Shown here: positions 1-7,145 of the stretch, piece after piece
Position numbering within the stretch: position 1 is the first letter of the stretch
Layout: each line of letters begins with the position of its first letter
Origin: Muribaculaceae bacterium
GTDB lineage: Bacteria; Bacteroidota; Bacteroidia; Bacteroidales; Muribaculaceae
Direction of reading: 5' to 3'
Assembly (NCBI GenBank): GCA_017399915.1
Contig: JAFQAS010000010.1
Coordinates: 1 to 37,439, forward strand
DNA: 37,439 bases
Notes under the pieces: model-generated
The model's input: only the letters and a program-made list of their open reading frames with translations
The model's database searches: none
Told to the model about the DNA's origin: nothing
Program-made: the position numbers and the translations under genes

Positions 1-1
1 A

Positions 2-73
2 GGTTACTCAGCTTTGGAACAACTTGGCATTACGTTGGTTTTTGCTGGCATTCCTCCAAAAATCAGAATTTAA
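2..73 (+). CDS. C-terminal end of an unidentified protein (5' end outside window)
   Basis: One frame is open from the first bases to a TAA at 71-73 and gives a 23-residue tail, ending LVFAGIPPKIRI. The phrase LGITLVFAGIPP loosely resembles the last strand and helix of STAS-type domains, but 23 residues are too few to assign a family. The frame is short enough to be open by chance, so it may not be a gene. It would be the 3' end of the gene before argS. There is no clear terminator between it and the argS promoter. Confidence 0.35.
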   Translation, partial: GYSALEQLGITLVFAGIPPKIRI

Positions 74-107
74 CAAAACCCCTGTCTGCCAATTATTTTG
101 CCCCAAA

Positions 108-139
108 TTTCTCAATTCAACGAATTATATGTAACTTTG
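108..139 (+). promoter_or_regulatory. Bacteroidota-type promoter for argS
   Basis: TAACTTTG at 132-139 matches the Bacteroidota -7 element TAnnTTTG exactly. About 20 nt upstream is TTTC (108-111), one base off the -33 element TTTG. The predicted transcription start near 146 leaves a leader of about 23 nt before the argS ATG. Confidence 0.6.
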
Positions 140-168
140 TAGGCGATAATAACTAAATTAGGATAATT

Positions 169-1959
169 ATGTCGATTGATAATATTATATCGCAAGCTGT
201 CGCTAATGCCGTGAAAGAGCTTTACGGCATTGATGTGGAAGCATCTTCTATCGTGCCTCAAACAACTAAAAAAGAGTTTGAAGGAAACCTCACTATCGTT
301 GTATTCCCTTGGGTAAAGGTTGCTCGCAAAGCGCCTGAAGCAGTAGGAACCGAGATAGGGGAGTGGTTGGTGAAGAACGAGCCTGCCGTGAATCGTTTCA
401 ATGTGATTAAAGGCTTCCTCAACATCGTTATCGAACCAACTTTCTGGAATTCGATTATAGCCAACATCGTGGCAACTGAAAATTATGGTATCACTCCTGT
501 GACCGACGATAGCCAATTAGTGATGGTGGAATATTCTTCGCCCAACACCAACAAACCTCTTCACCTCGGTCACGTGCGCAACAATTTGTTGGGATTCAGC
601 CTTTCTGAAATTCTCAAGGCATGTGGTAACAAAGTAGTGAAAACAAATATTGTGAACGACCGCGGTATCCACATTTGCAAATCAATGCTCGCATGGCAAA
701 AGTGGGGCGAAGGTCTCACCCCCGAAAAAGCCGGTAAGAAAGGCGACCACCTCATCGGTGATTTCTATGTATTGTTTGACAAGCATTATAAAGCCGAAGT
801 GAAAGAGTTGATGGAATCACAAAACCTTTCACAAGAAGATGCCGAAAAAGCATCGCCATTGATGCAAGAGGCTCGCGAAATGCTCCGTCGCTGGGAACAA
901 AAAGACCCCGAAATTCGTTCATTGTGGGAAATGATGAACTCATGGGTGTATGCCGGTTTTGACGAAACCTACAAGCGTATGGGCGTTGACTTCGACAAAA
1001 TTTATTACGAAAGCGACACTTACCTCGAAGGTAAAGACAAAGTGCTCGAAGGTCTTGAAAAAGGCATTATGTATCGCAAAGAGGACAACTCAGTGTGGGC
1101 CGACTTGACCAACGATGGTCTCGACCACAAACTACTCCTACGTAGCGATGGCACTTCGGTGTATATGACTCAAGATATCGGTACAGCCAAACTTCGTTAC
1201 CAAGATTATCCTATCGATAAGATGATTTATGTGGTGGGTAATGAACAAAACTACCACTTCCAAGTATTGTCATTACTTCTCGACAAACTCGGATTTAAAT
1301 GGGGTAAAGACCTCGTTCACTTCTCTTATGGTATGGTTGAACTTCCCGAAGGTAAGATGAAGAGCCGTGAAGGAACAGTGGTTGATGCCGACGACCTTAT
1401 GGACGAAATGGTCAACACCGCTCGCGAAGTATCGCGTGAACTTGGCAAACTCGATGACTGCACAGCCGAAGAGGCCGAAGCAATCACCGAAATGGTAGGT
1501 CTTGGCGCATTGAAATACTTCCTCTTGAAGGTTGACCCTCGCAAGAATATGACATTCAATCCTAAAGAGTCAATCGATTTCAATGGTAATACCGGACCAT
1601 TTATTCAATACACTCACGCTCGTATTCGCTCGGTGATGCGTAAGGCTGCCGATGCAGGCTTCGTGATTGGTGATTACTCAGCAGTTGAACCTAATGAAAA
1701 AGAAATTGCTCTTATCCAACGCCTTGCCGATTTCCCTGCTGTGGTTAACGAGGCCGGTCGCAACTATAGCCCTGCTCTTATTGCCAACTATGTGTATGAA
1801 CTCGTGAAAGAATATAACCAATTCTATCACGACTACTCAATCCTTCGCGAAGAAAACGAGGCTGTACGCTCATTGCGTCTCACTCTCTCGGATTGTACTT
1901 CTAAAGTAATCAAAAACGGCATGAGCCTCCTCGGCATCAACGTGCCCGAAAGAATGTAA
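169..1959 (+). CDS. argS: Arginyl-tRNA synthetase
   Basis: Class I aminoacyl-tRNA synthetase that charges tRNA-Arg in the cytoplasm. At 596 aa it has the usual family length. The N-terminal additional domain covers roughly residues 1-90. The HIGH signature appears as HLGHVRN near residue 131, following SPNTNKPL. The KMSKS-equivalent loop is KMKSREG near residue 396. The DALR-type anticodon-binding domain fills about the last 120 residues, including the typical YTHARIRSV entry. The ATG start follows a well-placed -7 promoter box. The next gene begins 37 nt after the stop with no terminator between, so the two may be cotranscribed. Nothing looks truncated. Confidence 0.97.
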   Translation: MSIDNIISQAVANAVKELYGIDVEASSIVPQTTKKEFEGNLTIVVFPWVKVARKAPEAVGTEIGEWLVKNEPAVNRFNVIKGFLNIVIEPTFWNSIIANIVATENYGITPVTDDSQLVMVEYSSPNTNKPLHLGHVRNNLLGFSLSEILKACGNKVVKTNIVNDRGIHICKSMLAWQKWGEGLTPEKAGKKGDHLIGDFYVLFDKHYKAEVKELMESQNLSQEDAEKASPLMQEAREMLRRWEQKDPEIRSLWEMMNSWVYAGFDETYKRMGVDFDKIYYESDTYLEGKDKVLEGLEKGIMYRKEDNSVWADLTNDGLDHKLLLRSDGTSVYMTQDIGTAKLRYQDYPIDKMIYVVGNEQNYHFQVLSLLLDKLGFKWGKDLVHFSYGMVELPEGKMKSREGTVVDADDLMDEMVNTAREVSRELGKLDDCTAEEAEAITEMVGLGALKYFLLKVDPRKNMTFNPKESIDFNGNTGPFIQYTHARIRSVMRKAADAGFVIGDYSAVEPNEKEIALIQRLADFPAVVNEAGRNYSPALIANYVYELVKEYNQFYHDYSILREENEAVRSLRLTLSDCTSKVIKNGMSLLGINVPERM

Positions 1960-1996
1960 AATCCTTTTAATAATAATCTAATATTTATCTAAAATT

Positions 1997-2710
1997 ATGG
2001 AACAAAACTATTATCAACCCGAACAATATGCTTATCGTTCGGAACAATCAATCGCTCAAACAGTGAGCGCTGTTATGAAGCAAGTCTACACGAAAATGTT
2101 TCTTGCATTGCTCGTGACCGGATTCGTATCAATGTGGGCTGCCGGTAGCGAAACATTCCTATCAATGTTAATTGACTATCCTTGGGGAATATGGGTGTTG
2201 ATGGGTGTTGAAGTATTGCTCGTTATTGCAATTTCAGCAGCTATCAATAAGATAAGTTCTGCTATGGCAACCGCTCTATTCTTCCTCTTTGCCATTGTGA
2301 ATGGATTGAGCCTTGCCCCTATATTCTTGATTTATACAACTACATCTATTGCAAGCACATTTTTTATCACAGCTGCCACTTTTGGTGCTATGAGCCTTTA
2401 TGGCTATTTCACCAATACCGACCTTTCTAAATTCGGTTCGATTTTGGTAATGGCACTTATTGGTCTTATCATTTGTGCGGTGGTTAACATTTTCGTTGCA
2501 AGTTCTACTCTCGAATGGATAATTTCGGGTGCCGGTGTGTTGATTTTCGTTGGTCTCACAGCTTGGGACACTCAAAAAATCAAAAATATGGCACTCTCAA
2601 TGCCCGATGCTTCTGATGGTCGCCTTGCTACTATCGGAGCATTAAGCCTATATCTCGACTTTATCAACCTATTTTTATACTTGTTGAGATTCCTTGGCGA
2701 TCGCCGATAA
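1997..2710 (+). CDS. Bax inhibitor-1/YccA family membrane protein
   Basis: A 237-aa integral membrane protein of the BI-1/TMBIM superfamily. After a hydrophilic N-terminus of about 30 residues there are about seven hydrophobic segments, and the C-terminal motif LTAWDTQKIKNMA carries a conserved Asp of the family's sensor region. Bacterial relatives include YccA (an FtsH modulator in E. coli) and BsYetJ (a pH-sensitive calcium leak channel). The physiological role in Bacteroidota is not settled. The gene sits 37 nt after argS and is closed by a strong terminator, so it probably ends the argS transcript. Confidence 0.9.
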   Translation: MEQNYYQPEQYAYRSEQSIAQTVSAVMKQVYTKMFLALLVTGFVSMWAAGSETFLSMLIDYPWGIWVLMGVEVLLVIAISAAINKISSAMATALFFLFAIVNGLSLAPIFLIYTTTSIASTFFITAATFGAMSLYGYFTNTDLSKFGSILVMALIGLIICAVVNIFVASSTLEWIISGAGVLIFVGLTAWDTQKIKNMALSMPDASDGRLATIGALSLYLDFINLFLYLLRFLGDRR

Positions 2711-2733
2711 TTACCAATATGAAACAATAAAAC

Positions 2734-2763
2734 AACCCGGCTTGATTCTCTTGCCGGGTTTTT
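2734..2763 (+). terminator. Rho-independent terminator after the BI-1 gene
   Basis: Inverted repeat AACCCGGC (2734-2741) and GCCGGGTT (2753-2760) with an 11-nt loop, followed by a T-run to 2763. The T-run ends one base before the MATE start codon at 2765. Confidence 0.9.
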
Positions 2764-2764
2764 A

Positions 2765-4117
2765 ATGAATATGAGCAAAACGTGGGATAAATATAAAGAA
2801 AACTACTCGGCGATTATTAGCCTCGGTATTCCCATTTTGATAGGGCAATTAGGCTCTATCGTTGTGGGATTTGCCGATACTATTATGGTAGGGCGTTATT
2901 CCACTGAGGCTCTCGCTTCGGCTTCATTCGTCAACAACCTATTTTACACGGCAAATTTCGCATGTATGGGTTTTACCTATGGACTCACCCCCTTGATTGG
3001 CGCAATGTTCTCACAAGGGCGCAAAAACACCATAGGGGAGATTCTCCGCAATGGGGTAGTGCTAAATCTCATTTTCTCTCTGCTCATCACTTGTGTGATG
3101 TTTCTTTTCTACATCAATGTCGACAAAATGGGGCAACCCGAAGAACTCCTTCCTCTCATTCGTCCATACTTCCTTTTATTCCTCGTTGGATTGATTCCCA
3201 CTTCACTATTCAACGTGTTTGCTCAATGGTCCTATGCCATAGGAAATTCACGAATGCCCATGTGGATTATTCTCATTTCAAACATCGCAAATATCATAGG
3301 CAACTGGCTATTAATCTACGGCAACCTCGGTTTTCCCGAAATGGGGCTCAACGGTGCCGGAATAAGCACACTCATTGCCCGTATTATTTGCCCCATAGCC
3401 ATCGTTGCAATATTCTTTGGACTAAAGAAATATCGCGAATATAGTCAAGGATTTTTCAACAGCAGTGTGAGCTATAAAAAACAAAAACATATCACCCTCA
3501 CATCACTCCCTATTGCGCTACAACTATCGCTCGAATCGGGATCGTTCACCTTCGCCGCCGTAGTGGCAGGTTGGCTTGGCGCCATCGAATTGGCAGCCTA
3601 TCAAATCATTGTTATTGTGGGCACTCTCGGTTTTTGCATCTATTATAGTATGGGATCGAGCGTGTCGGTCTTGGTAGCCAACGCAGCCGGTCGCAACGAC
3701 AAAAAAGGTATGCGACAAGTGGCATTTGCCGGCTATCACATTATGCTCACTCTCGCCACCATCTCATCATTTATCTTCATCTTTTTTGGTCGCGACTTGA
3801 TGACCATATTTACCGACGATGCCGTGGTGATTGCCACCGCCTCAACATTGATTTTCCCACTTGTGCTATATCAATTGGGTGATGCCACACAAATCAACTT
3901 CTCAAATGCCCTTCGCGGCACCTCAAACGTGATGCCCATGCTATGGATAGCCCTTGTGTGCTACGTGATAGTGGGTGTACCGGCCACCTATCTCCTCGCC
4001 ATTCCCGCATCATTAGGTATCTTCGGCATCATTCTCAGCTTCTCAATCCCCCTCTTCCTCGCCGGAGCCCTCTTCCTTTACTTCTTCATGAAGACAACCT
4101 CTTCAACCTCTCATTGA
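2765..4117 (+). CDS. MATE family multidrug/Na+ antiporter
   Basis: A 450-aa protein with about twelve transmembrane segments of the MATE (multidrug and toxic compound extrusion) family, which exports cationic drugs or metabolites in exchange for Na+ or H+. The N-terminal repeat opens with LGIPILIGQLGSIVVGFADTIMVG, closely matching the family's first helix, and the second half starts near residue 240 with SLPIALQLSLESG. The start is ambiguous between ATG 2765 and ATG 2771 (MSKTW), because the preceding terminator runs almost into the start codon. The gene is convergent with the HTH gene, 21 nt away. Substrate cannot be inferred. Confidence 0.93.
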   Translation: MNMSKTWDKYKENYSAIISLGIPILIGQLGSIVVGFADTIMVGRYSTEALASASFVNNLFYTANFACMGFTYGLTPLIGAMFSQGRKNTIGEILRNGVVLNLIFSLLITCVMFLFYINVDKMGQPEELLPLIRPYFLLFLVGLIPTSLFNVFAQWSYAIGNSRMPMWIILISNIANIIGNWLLIYGNLGFPEMGLNGAGISTLIARIICPIAIVAIFFGLKKYREYSQGFFNSSVSYKKQKHITLTSLPIALQLSLESGSFTFAAVVAGWLGAIELAAYQIIVIVGTLGFCIYYSMGSSVSVLVANAAGRNDKKGMRQVAFAGYHIMLTLATISSFIFIFFGRDLMTIFTDDAVVIATASTLIFPLVLYQLGDATQINFSNALRGTSNVMPMLWIALVCYVIVGVPATYLLAIPASLGIFGIILSFSIPLFLAGALFLYFFMKTTSSTSH

Positions 4118-4138
4118 TAATAGCTTTATATTTAATTT

Positions 4139-4348
4139 TCATTTTTTCTTCATTGGAACTACACCTATTTCTCCTCCAAACAAATTAAGTATTTGATTTA
4201 CCTTGTCCATTCGAAGTGTTTTTTTGCCTTGCTCCAATTCTCTAACAAAACGTAAACCCACACCCGACTTCTCCGACAAGTCCACTTGTGTAAATTTATA
4301 CTGCTTACGCATTGCCTTAACATACTGAGATAAAGTCATATTTTCCAT
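4139..4348 (-). CDS. Solitary HipB-type (y4mF-like) XRE-family repressor
   Basis: A 69-aa Cro/C1 helix-turn-helix protein. The stretch FTQVDLSEKSGVGLRFVREL is the HTH core, and ELEQGKKTLRMDKVNQIL followed by LFGGEIG is characteristic of the small HipB-like/y4mF regulators that normally precede a HipA-type kinase toxin. These proteins usually bind the toxin and repress their own operon. Here the gene stands alone: downstream lies only the convergent MATE gene 21 nt away, so no hipA follows. Two near-identical palindromes lie directly upstream, the first abutting the start codon, so autorepression is likely. It may be an orphan antitoxin or a retained regulator after toxin loss (inference). Confidence 0.85.
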   Translation of the reverse strand: MENMTLSQYVKAMRKQYKFTQVDLSEKSGVGLRFVRELEQGKKTLRMDKVNQILNLFGGEIGVVPMKKK

Positions 4349-4374
4349 AAATTATACCCTTTTGGGTATAATTT
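4349..4374 (-). promoter_or_regulatory. Operator palindrome O1 for the HipB-like repressor
   Basis: Perfect 11-bp inverted repeat with a TTTT centre. The core is TTATACCC-TTTT-GGGTATAA (4352-4371). It begins on the base immediately upstream of the repressor's ATG, so a bound repressor would also block ribosome entry or early elongation. Confidence 0.75.
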
Positions 4375-4393
4375 TCACCACCAAGCAAGAGAT

Positions 4394-4413
4394 TTATACC
4401 CTATAGGGTGTAA
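4394..4413 (-). promoter_or_regulatory. Operator palindrome O2 for the HipB-like repressor
   Basis: TTATACCC-TATA-GGGTGTAA, the same half-sites and 4-bp spacer as O1 with one mismatch. The two centres are 42 bp apart, about four helical turns, placing both sites on the same DNA face. This is the geometry of cooperative binding or looping by HipB-like dimers. Confidence 0.7.
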
Positions 4414-4452
4414 TTATTTTATTTAACACATCGTAATTGGTTATCTCAATCA

Positions 4453-4484
4453 CAAAAAATAGCCTCGCCAATTGGCGGGGCTAT
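4453..4484 (-). terminator. Terminator of the pyrH-frr operon
   Basis: Stem 4459-4469 with 4474-4484 and an AATT loop (one A-C mismatch in the minus-strand RNA), followed on the minus strand by a run of six T (4453-4458). It lies downstream of frr and separates that operon from the HTH gene. Confidence 0.8.
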
Positions 4485-4492
4485 ATATTTTG

Positions 4493-4515
4493 AGGCTACT
4501 ATCATTGTGTAGCCT
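4493..4515 (-). other. Second hairpin in the frr 3' UTR
   Basis: Perfect 7-bp stem AGGCTAC (4493-4499) with GTAGCCT (4509-4515) and a 9-nt loop, between the frr stop codon and the terminator. It has no T-run of its own, so it may protect the 3' end or assist termination. Confidence 0.4.
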
Positions 4516-4531
4516 AAGAGTGTTGACGAGA

Positions 4532-5092
4532 TTACACTGTGAGGATTTCTTTTTCTTTAGCGGCGAAGATGTCGTCGATGCGTTTCATGAATTTGTCATG
4601 AAGTTTTTGCACTTTTTCTTCACCATCTTTTTGCATATCTTCGGGCATACCGTTTTTAACCGCTTTCTTCAAACCTTCGATAGCGTCGCGGCGTGCGTTA
4701 CGAACCGATACTTTTGCGTTTTCGGCTTCGCCTTTACATTGTTTTACGAGTGATTTACGACGATCTTCGGTCAATGGGGGAATAGCAAGACGAATTACCT
4801 CACCATTGTTTTCGGGAGTGATACCGAGTTCTGAGTTGATAATCGCTTTTTCGATTTCTTTAAACATTGGTTTTTCCCAAGGAGTGATTGCGATAGTGCG
4901 AGCATCGGGAACCGATACATTAGCCACATTTGAGATGGGCACTGCGCTACCATAGTATTCCACACGAATACCTTCGAGAATCTTAGCGTTTGCTTTACCT
5001 GCACGAATGCGTGCGAGCGTTTCATCTAAGTAATCCACTGCCAATTCCATCTTTTCTTCAGCAGGTACCAAATAATCTTTTACTTCAGCCAT
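4532..5092 (-). CDS. frr: Ribosome recycling factor
   Basis: A 186-aa protein matching the usual RRF length. RRF acts with EF-G to split post-termination ribosomes. Diagnostic stretches include the N-terminal helix with [10 protein letters not shown], then the small beta-domain region with [16 protein letters not shown] and the PEARTI-equivalent VPDARTIAI, and the C-terminal helical bundle with [14 protein letters not shown] and SVRNARRDA. It follows pyrH by 33 nt on the same strand, the classical pyrH-frr pair, and is closed by a terminator. No anomalies. Confidence 0.97.
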   Translation of the reverse strand: MAEVKDYLVPAEEKMELAVDYLDETLARIRAGKANAKILEGIRVEYYGSAVPISNVANVSVPDARTIAITPWEKPMFKEIEKAIINSELGITPENNGEVIRLAIPPLTEDRRKSLVKQCKGEAENAKVSVRNARRDAIEGLKKAVKNGMPEDMQKDGEEKVQKLHDKFMKRIDDIFAAKEKEILTV

Positions 5093-5125
5093 AATATTTA
5101 GTTTTTAATTAATAATCGATTTTGA

Positions 5126-5836
5126 TTAATACACGAGTGTACCGATAGGTTCGCCGGCAATCACTTTCGCAAGATTTCCGGGAGTATCCATATCAAACAC
5201 CACAATAGGGAGGTTGTTTTCTTTGCACAAAGCAGTTGCTGTCAAGTCCATCACTTTCAAACCGCGAGTGTAAACCTCGTCATATGTAATTTCGGTGAAT
5301 TTTGTCGCTGTGGGATCTTTTTCAGGGTCGGCAGTGTAGATGCCGTCAACGCGAGTACCTTTCAACATCACATCAGCTTCAACTTCGATGCCTCGCAATG
5401 CCGAACCGGTATCGGTGGTGAAGAATGGATTACCGGTGCCACCTGCCACAATTGATACCGCACCATTATTGAGAGCTTCAATAGCTTTCCATTTGCTATA
5501 ATGTTCACCAATAGGGAACATATTCACTGCTGTGAACACTTTGGCAGGTTGTCCCACCGCTTCAAGTGCCGAACTCAATGCAAGCGAATTGATTACAGTG
5601 GCAAGCATACCCATTTGGTCTCCTTTCACTCGGTCGAAGCCTTTAGATGCTCCCGACAATCCACGGAATATATTACCGCCACCAATCACAATGGCCACTT
5701 GCACACCTTGCGATGCTATTTCTTTGATTTGTGTCGCATACTCACCCAATCGCTTTGTATCAATGCCATAGCCTTGTTCGCCCATGAGCGATTCGCCACT
5801 GAGTTTTAGCAACACTCTTTTATATTTTGTTCTCAT
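5126..5836 (-). CDS. pyrH: UMP kinase
   Basis: Phosphorylates UMP to UDP in pyrimidine synthesis; a hexameric cytoplasmic enzyme of the amino-acid-kinase fold. The N-terminal nucleotide-binding motif is LLKLSGESL, followed by GGGNIFRG, a conserved UMP-binding region around DQMGMLATVINS, and the ATP-side motif GTGNPFFTTDTGSALR. I chose the ATG at 5836 (MRTKYKR, 236 aa). The upstream in-frame ATG at 5899 would add 21 residues that do not resemble the family and would run through the predicted promoter. A well-spaced promoter lies just upstream of 5836. It forms an operon with frr. Confidence 0.96.
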   Translation of the reverse strand: MRTKYKRVLLKLSGESLMGEQGYGIDTKRLGEYATQIKEIASQGVQVAIVIGGGNIFRGLSGASKGFDRVKGDQMGMLATVINSLALSSALEAVGQPAKVFTAVNMFPIGEHYSKWKAIEALNNGAVSIVAGGTGNPFFTTDTGSALRGIEVEADVMLKGTRVDGIYTADPEKDPTATKFTEITYDEVYTRGLKVMDLTATALCKENNLPIVVFDMDTPGNLAKVIAGEPIGTLVY

Positions 5837-5868
5837 ATCTCTTTGTGTTTTATTAATGGTTATTACGG

Positions 5869-5900
5869 CAAAGATAACACATAAAACGTTATTTCGCAAA
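5869..5900 (-). promoter_or_regulatory. Promoter for pyrH-frr
   Basis: On the minus strand, TTTG (5897-5900) and TATCTTTG (5869-5876) are separated by 20 nt. Both match the Bacteroidota -33 TTTG and -7 TAnnTTTG elements exactly. The predicted start near 5862 gives a leader of about 26 nt. Confidence 0.75.
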
Positions 5901-5914
5901 AATCACTCAAAGAA

Positions 5915-5939
5915 TATTCATAAACCGATTTTATGAATA
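5915..5939. promoter_or_regulatory. Palindrome between the divergent pyrH and mannose-1-P guanylyltransferase promoters
   Basis: Perfect 10-bp inverted repeat TATTCATAAA (5915-5924) and TTTATGAATA (5930-5939) with a 5-nt spacer. It lies between the two predicted -33 elements. It has no T-run and no gene end to terminate, so an operator is more likely than a terminator. Confidence 0.5.
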
Positions 5940-5943
5940 AAAA

Positions 5944-5976
5944 TTTGGTAGGTATCAACATTAATCACTATCTTAG
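5944..5976 (+). promoter_or_regulatory. Promoter for mannose-1-phosphate guanylyltransferase
   Basis: TTTG (5944-5947), a 21-nt spacer, then TATCTTAG (5969-5976), one mismatch from TAnnTTTG. The predicted leader is about 45 nt. Confidence 0.55.
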
Positions 5977-6027
5977 CAGATTGATATAACACAAAATGTT
6001 TCTTAACCTAAAAACTCATATAAAGCT

Positions 6028-7110
6028 ATGATAAATAATCATCGTTACTGCGTGATAATGTGTGGAGGTATCGGTAGCCGTTTTTGGCCTTATAGCCGTA
6101 CCGACCGCCCCAAACAATTTATAGATTTTCTTGGCACCGGTCGCACTTTGTTGCAAATGAGCTACGACCGCATTCTTCCCATCGTGCCTAAAGAGAATGT
6201 TTTGATTGTCACCAACGCCCAATACGCTCCATTGGTGAAAGAACAATTACCCGACTTACAAGATGACCAAATATTGCTTGAACCGGCACGTCGCAACACC
6301 GCTCCATGTATTGCATGGGCAGCATGGCACATTGCCGCTCGCGACCCCGAAGCAAGTATGATCGTCACCCCAAGCGACCACCTTATCACTCGCGAAAAGG
6401 AATTTGAGGCAAGTATCATTAAAGGTTTTGAATTTGTTGAAAACAACAATGCTTTGCTCACACTCGGCATCACTCCCGTGCGCCCCGAAACCGGCTACGG
6501 ATATATACAAATAGGCGAAGAAGCCGAAGAGGGTATTCGCAAAGTGAAGACTTTTACCGAAAAACCTAATTTGGAATTGGCAAAAGTATTCCTCAGCACC
6601 GGTGAATTTTTCTGGAACTCAGGAATCTTCTTGTGGAAAGCCTCAACTATCAAAGATGCATTCCATCAACACGCATCAAAAATCGCTGCTCAATTCGAAT
6701 TGGGAGCTGACGTGTTTGGCACTCCCAAAGAAAAAGATTTTATCGAAGAGCAATTCCCCGCTTGTGTGAGCATCTCTATCGACTATGCCATTATGGAAAA
6801 ATCGTCAAACGTGTTTGTTGAATGCGTAACATTTGGGTGGAACGACCTCGGCACTTGGAGCGCTCTTTATGACAATTCGCCTAAAAACAAAGACCACAAT
6901 GTGGCACAAAATTGCAACGTGCTTGCTTATAACTCTACCGGCAATATCTTTGCCGTTGAAGGCGAAAAACTTATCGTGGTCGATGGATTGAAAGATTATA
7001 TCATTGCCGATGCAGGCGATGTGTTGTTGATTTGCCCCAAAAGCGAGGAGCAACGCATAAAACAAATGGTAAATGACGCCAAAATGAAATATGGCGAAAA
7101 GTTCCTATAA
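6028..7110 (+). CDS. manC: Mannose-1-phosphate guanylyltransferase
   Basis: Makes GDP-mannose from mannose-1-phosphate and GTP, the precursor for mannose, fucose and related sugars in surface polysaccharide. The 360-aa protein is the short form, with only the nucleotidyltransferase domain and no fused isomerase domain. The N-terminal signature CGGIGSRFWPYSR with RPKQF starts near residue 12. Other family segments are VTPSDHLI, a GYGYIQIG stretch, FTEKP, WNSGIFLW and SIDYAIMEKS. YfhO follows 36 nt later with no terminator, suggesting coupling to envelope polysaccharide export or modification (inference). Confidence 0.93.
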   Translation: MINNHRYCVIMCGGIGSRFWPYSRTDRPKQFIDFLGTGRTLLQMSYDRILPIVPKENVLIVTNAQYAPLVKEQLPDLQDDQILLEPARRNTAPCIAWAAWHIAARDPEASMIVTPSDHLITREKEFEASIIKGFEFVENNNALLTLGITPVRPETGYGYIQIGEEAEEGIRKVKTFTEKPNLELAKVFLSTGEFFWNSGIFLWKASTIKDAFHQHASKIAAQFELGADVFGTPKEKDFIEEQFPACVSISIDYAIMEKSSNVFVECVTFGWNDLGTWSALYDNSPKNKDHNVAQNCNVLAYNSTGNIFAVEGEKLIVVDGLKDYIIADAGDVLLICPKSEEQRIKQMVNDAKMKYGEKFL

Positions 7111-7145
7111 TCTAAATTTGACAAACTTAAATAATCATATAACCA

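Noticed and set aside
112..516. Minus-strand ORFs within argS and similar opposite-strand ORFs elsewhere
   Set aside because: They lie entirely in other frames of clear genes, show no family resemblance and lack promoters or spacing typical of real genes.
4118..4138. Remnant of a hipA toxin next to the HipB-like gene
   Set aside because: Only 21 bp separate the HTH gene from the MATE stop codon, too little for a recognisable relic.
5837..5899. Longer pyrH start at the upstream ATG (257 aa)
   Set aside because: The extra 21 residues do not resemble UMP kinase and would place the start codon inside the well-formed promoter at 5869-5900.
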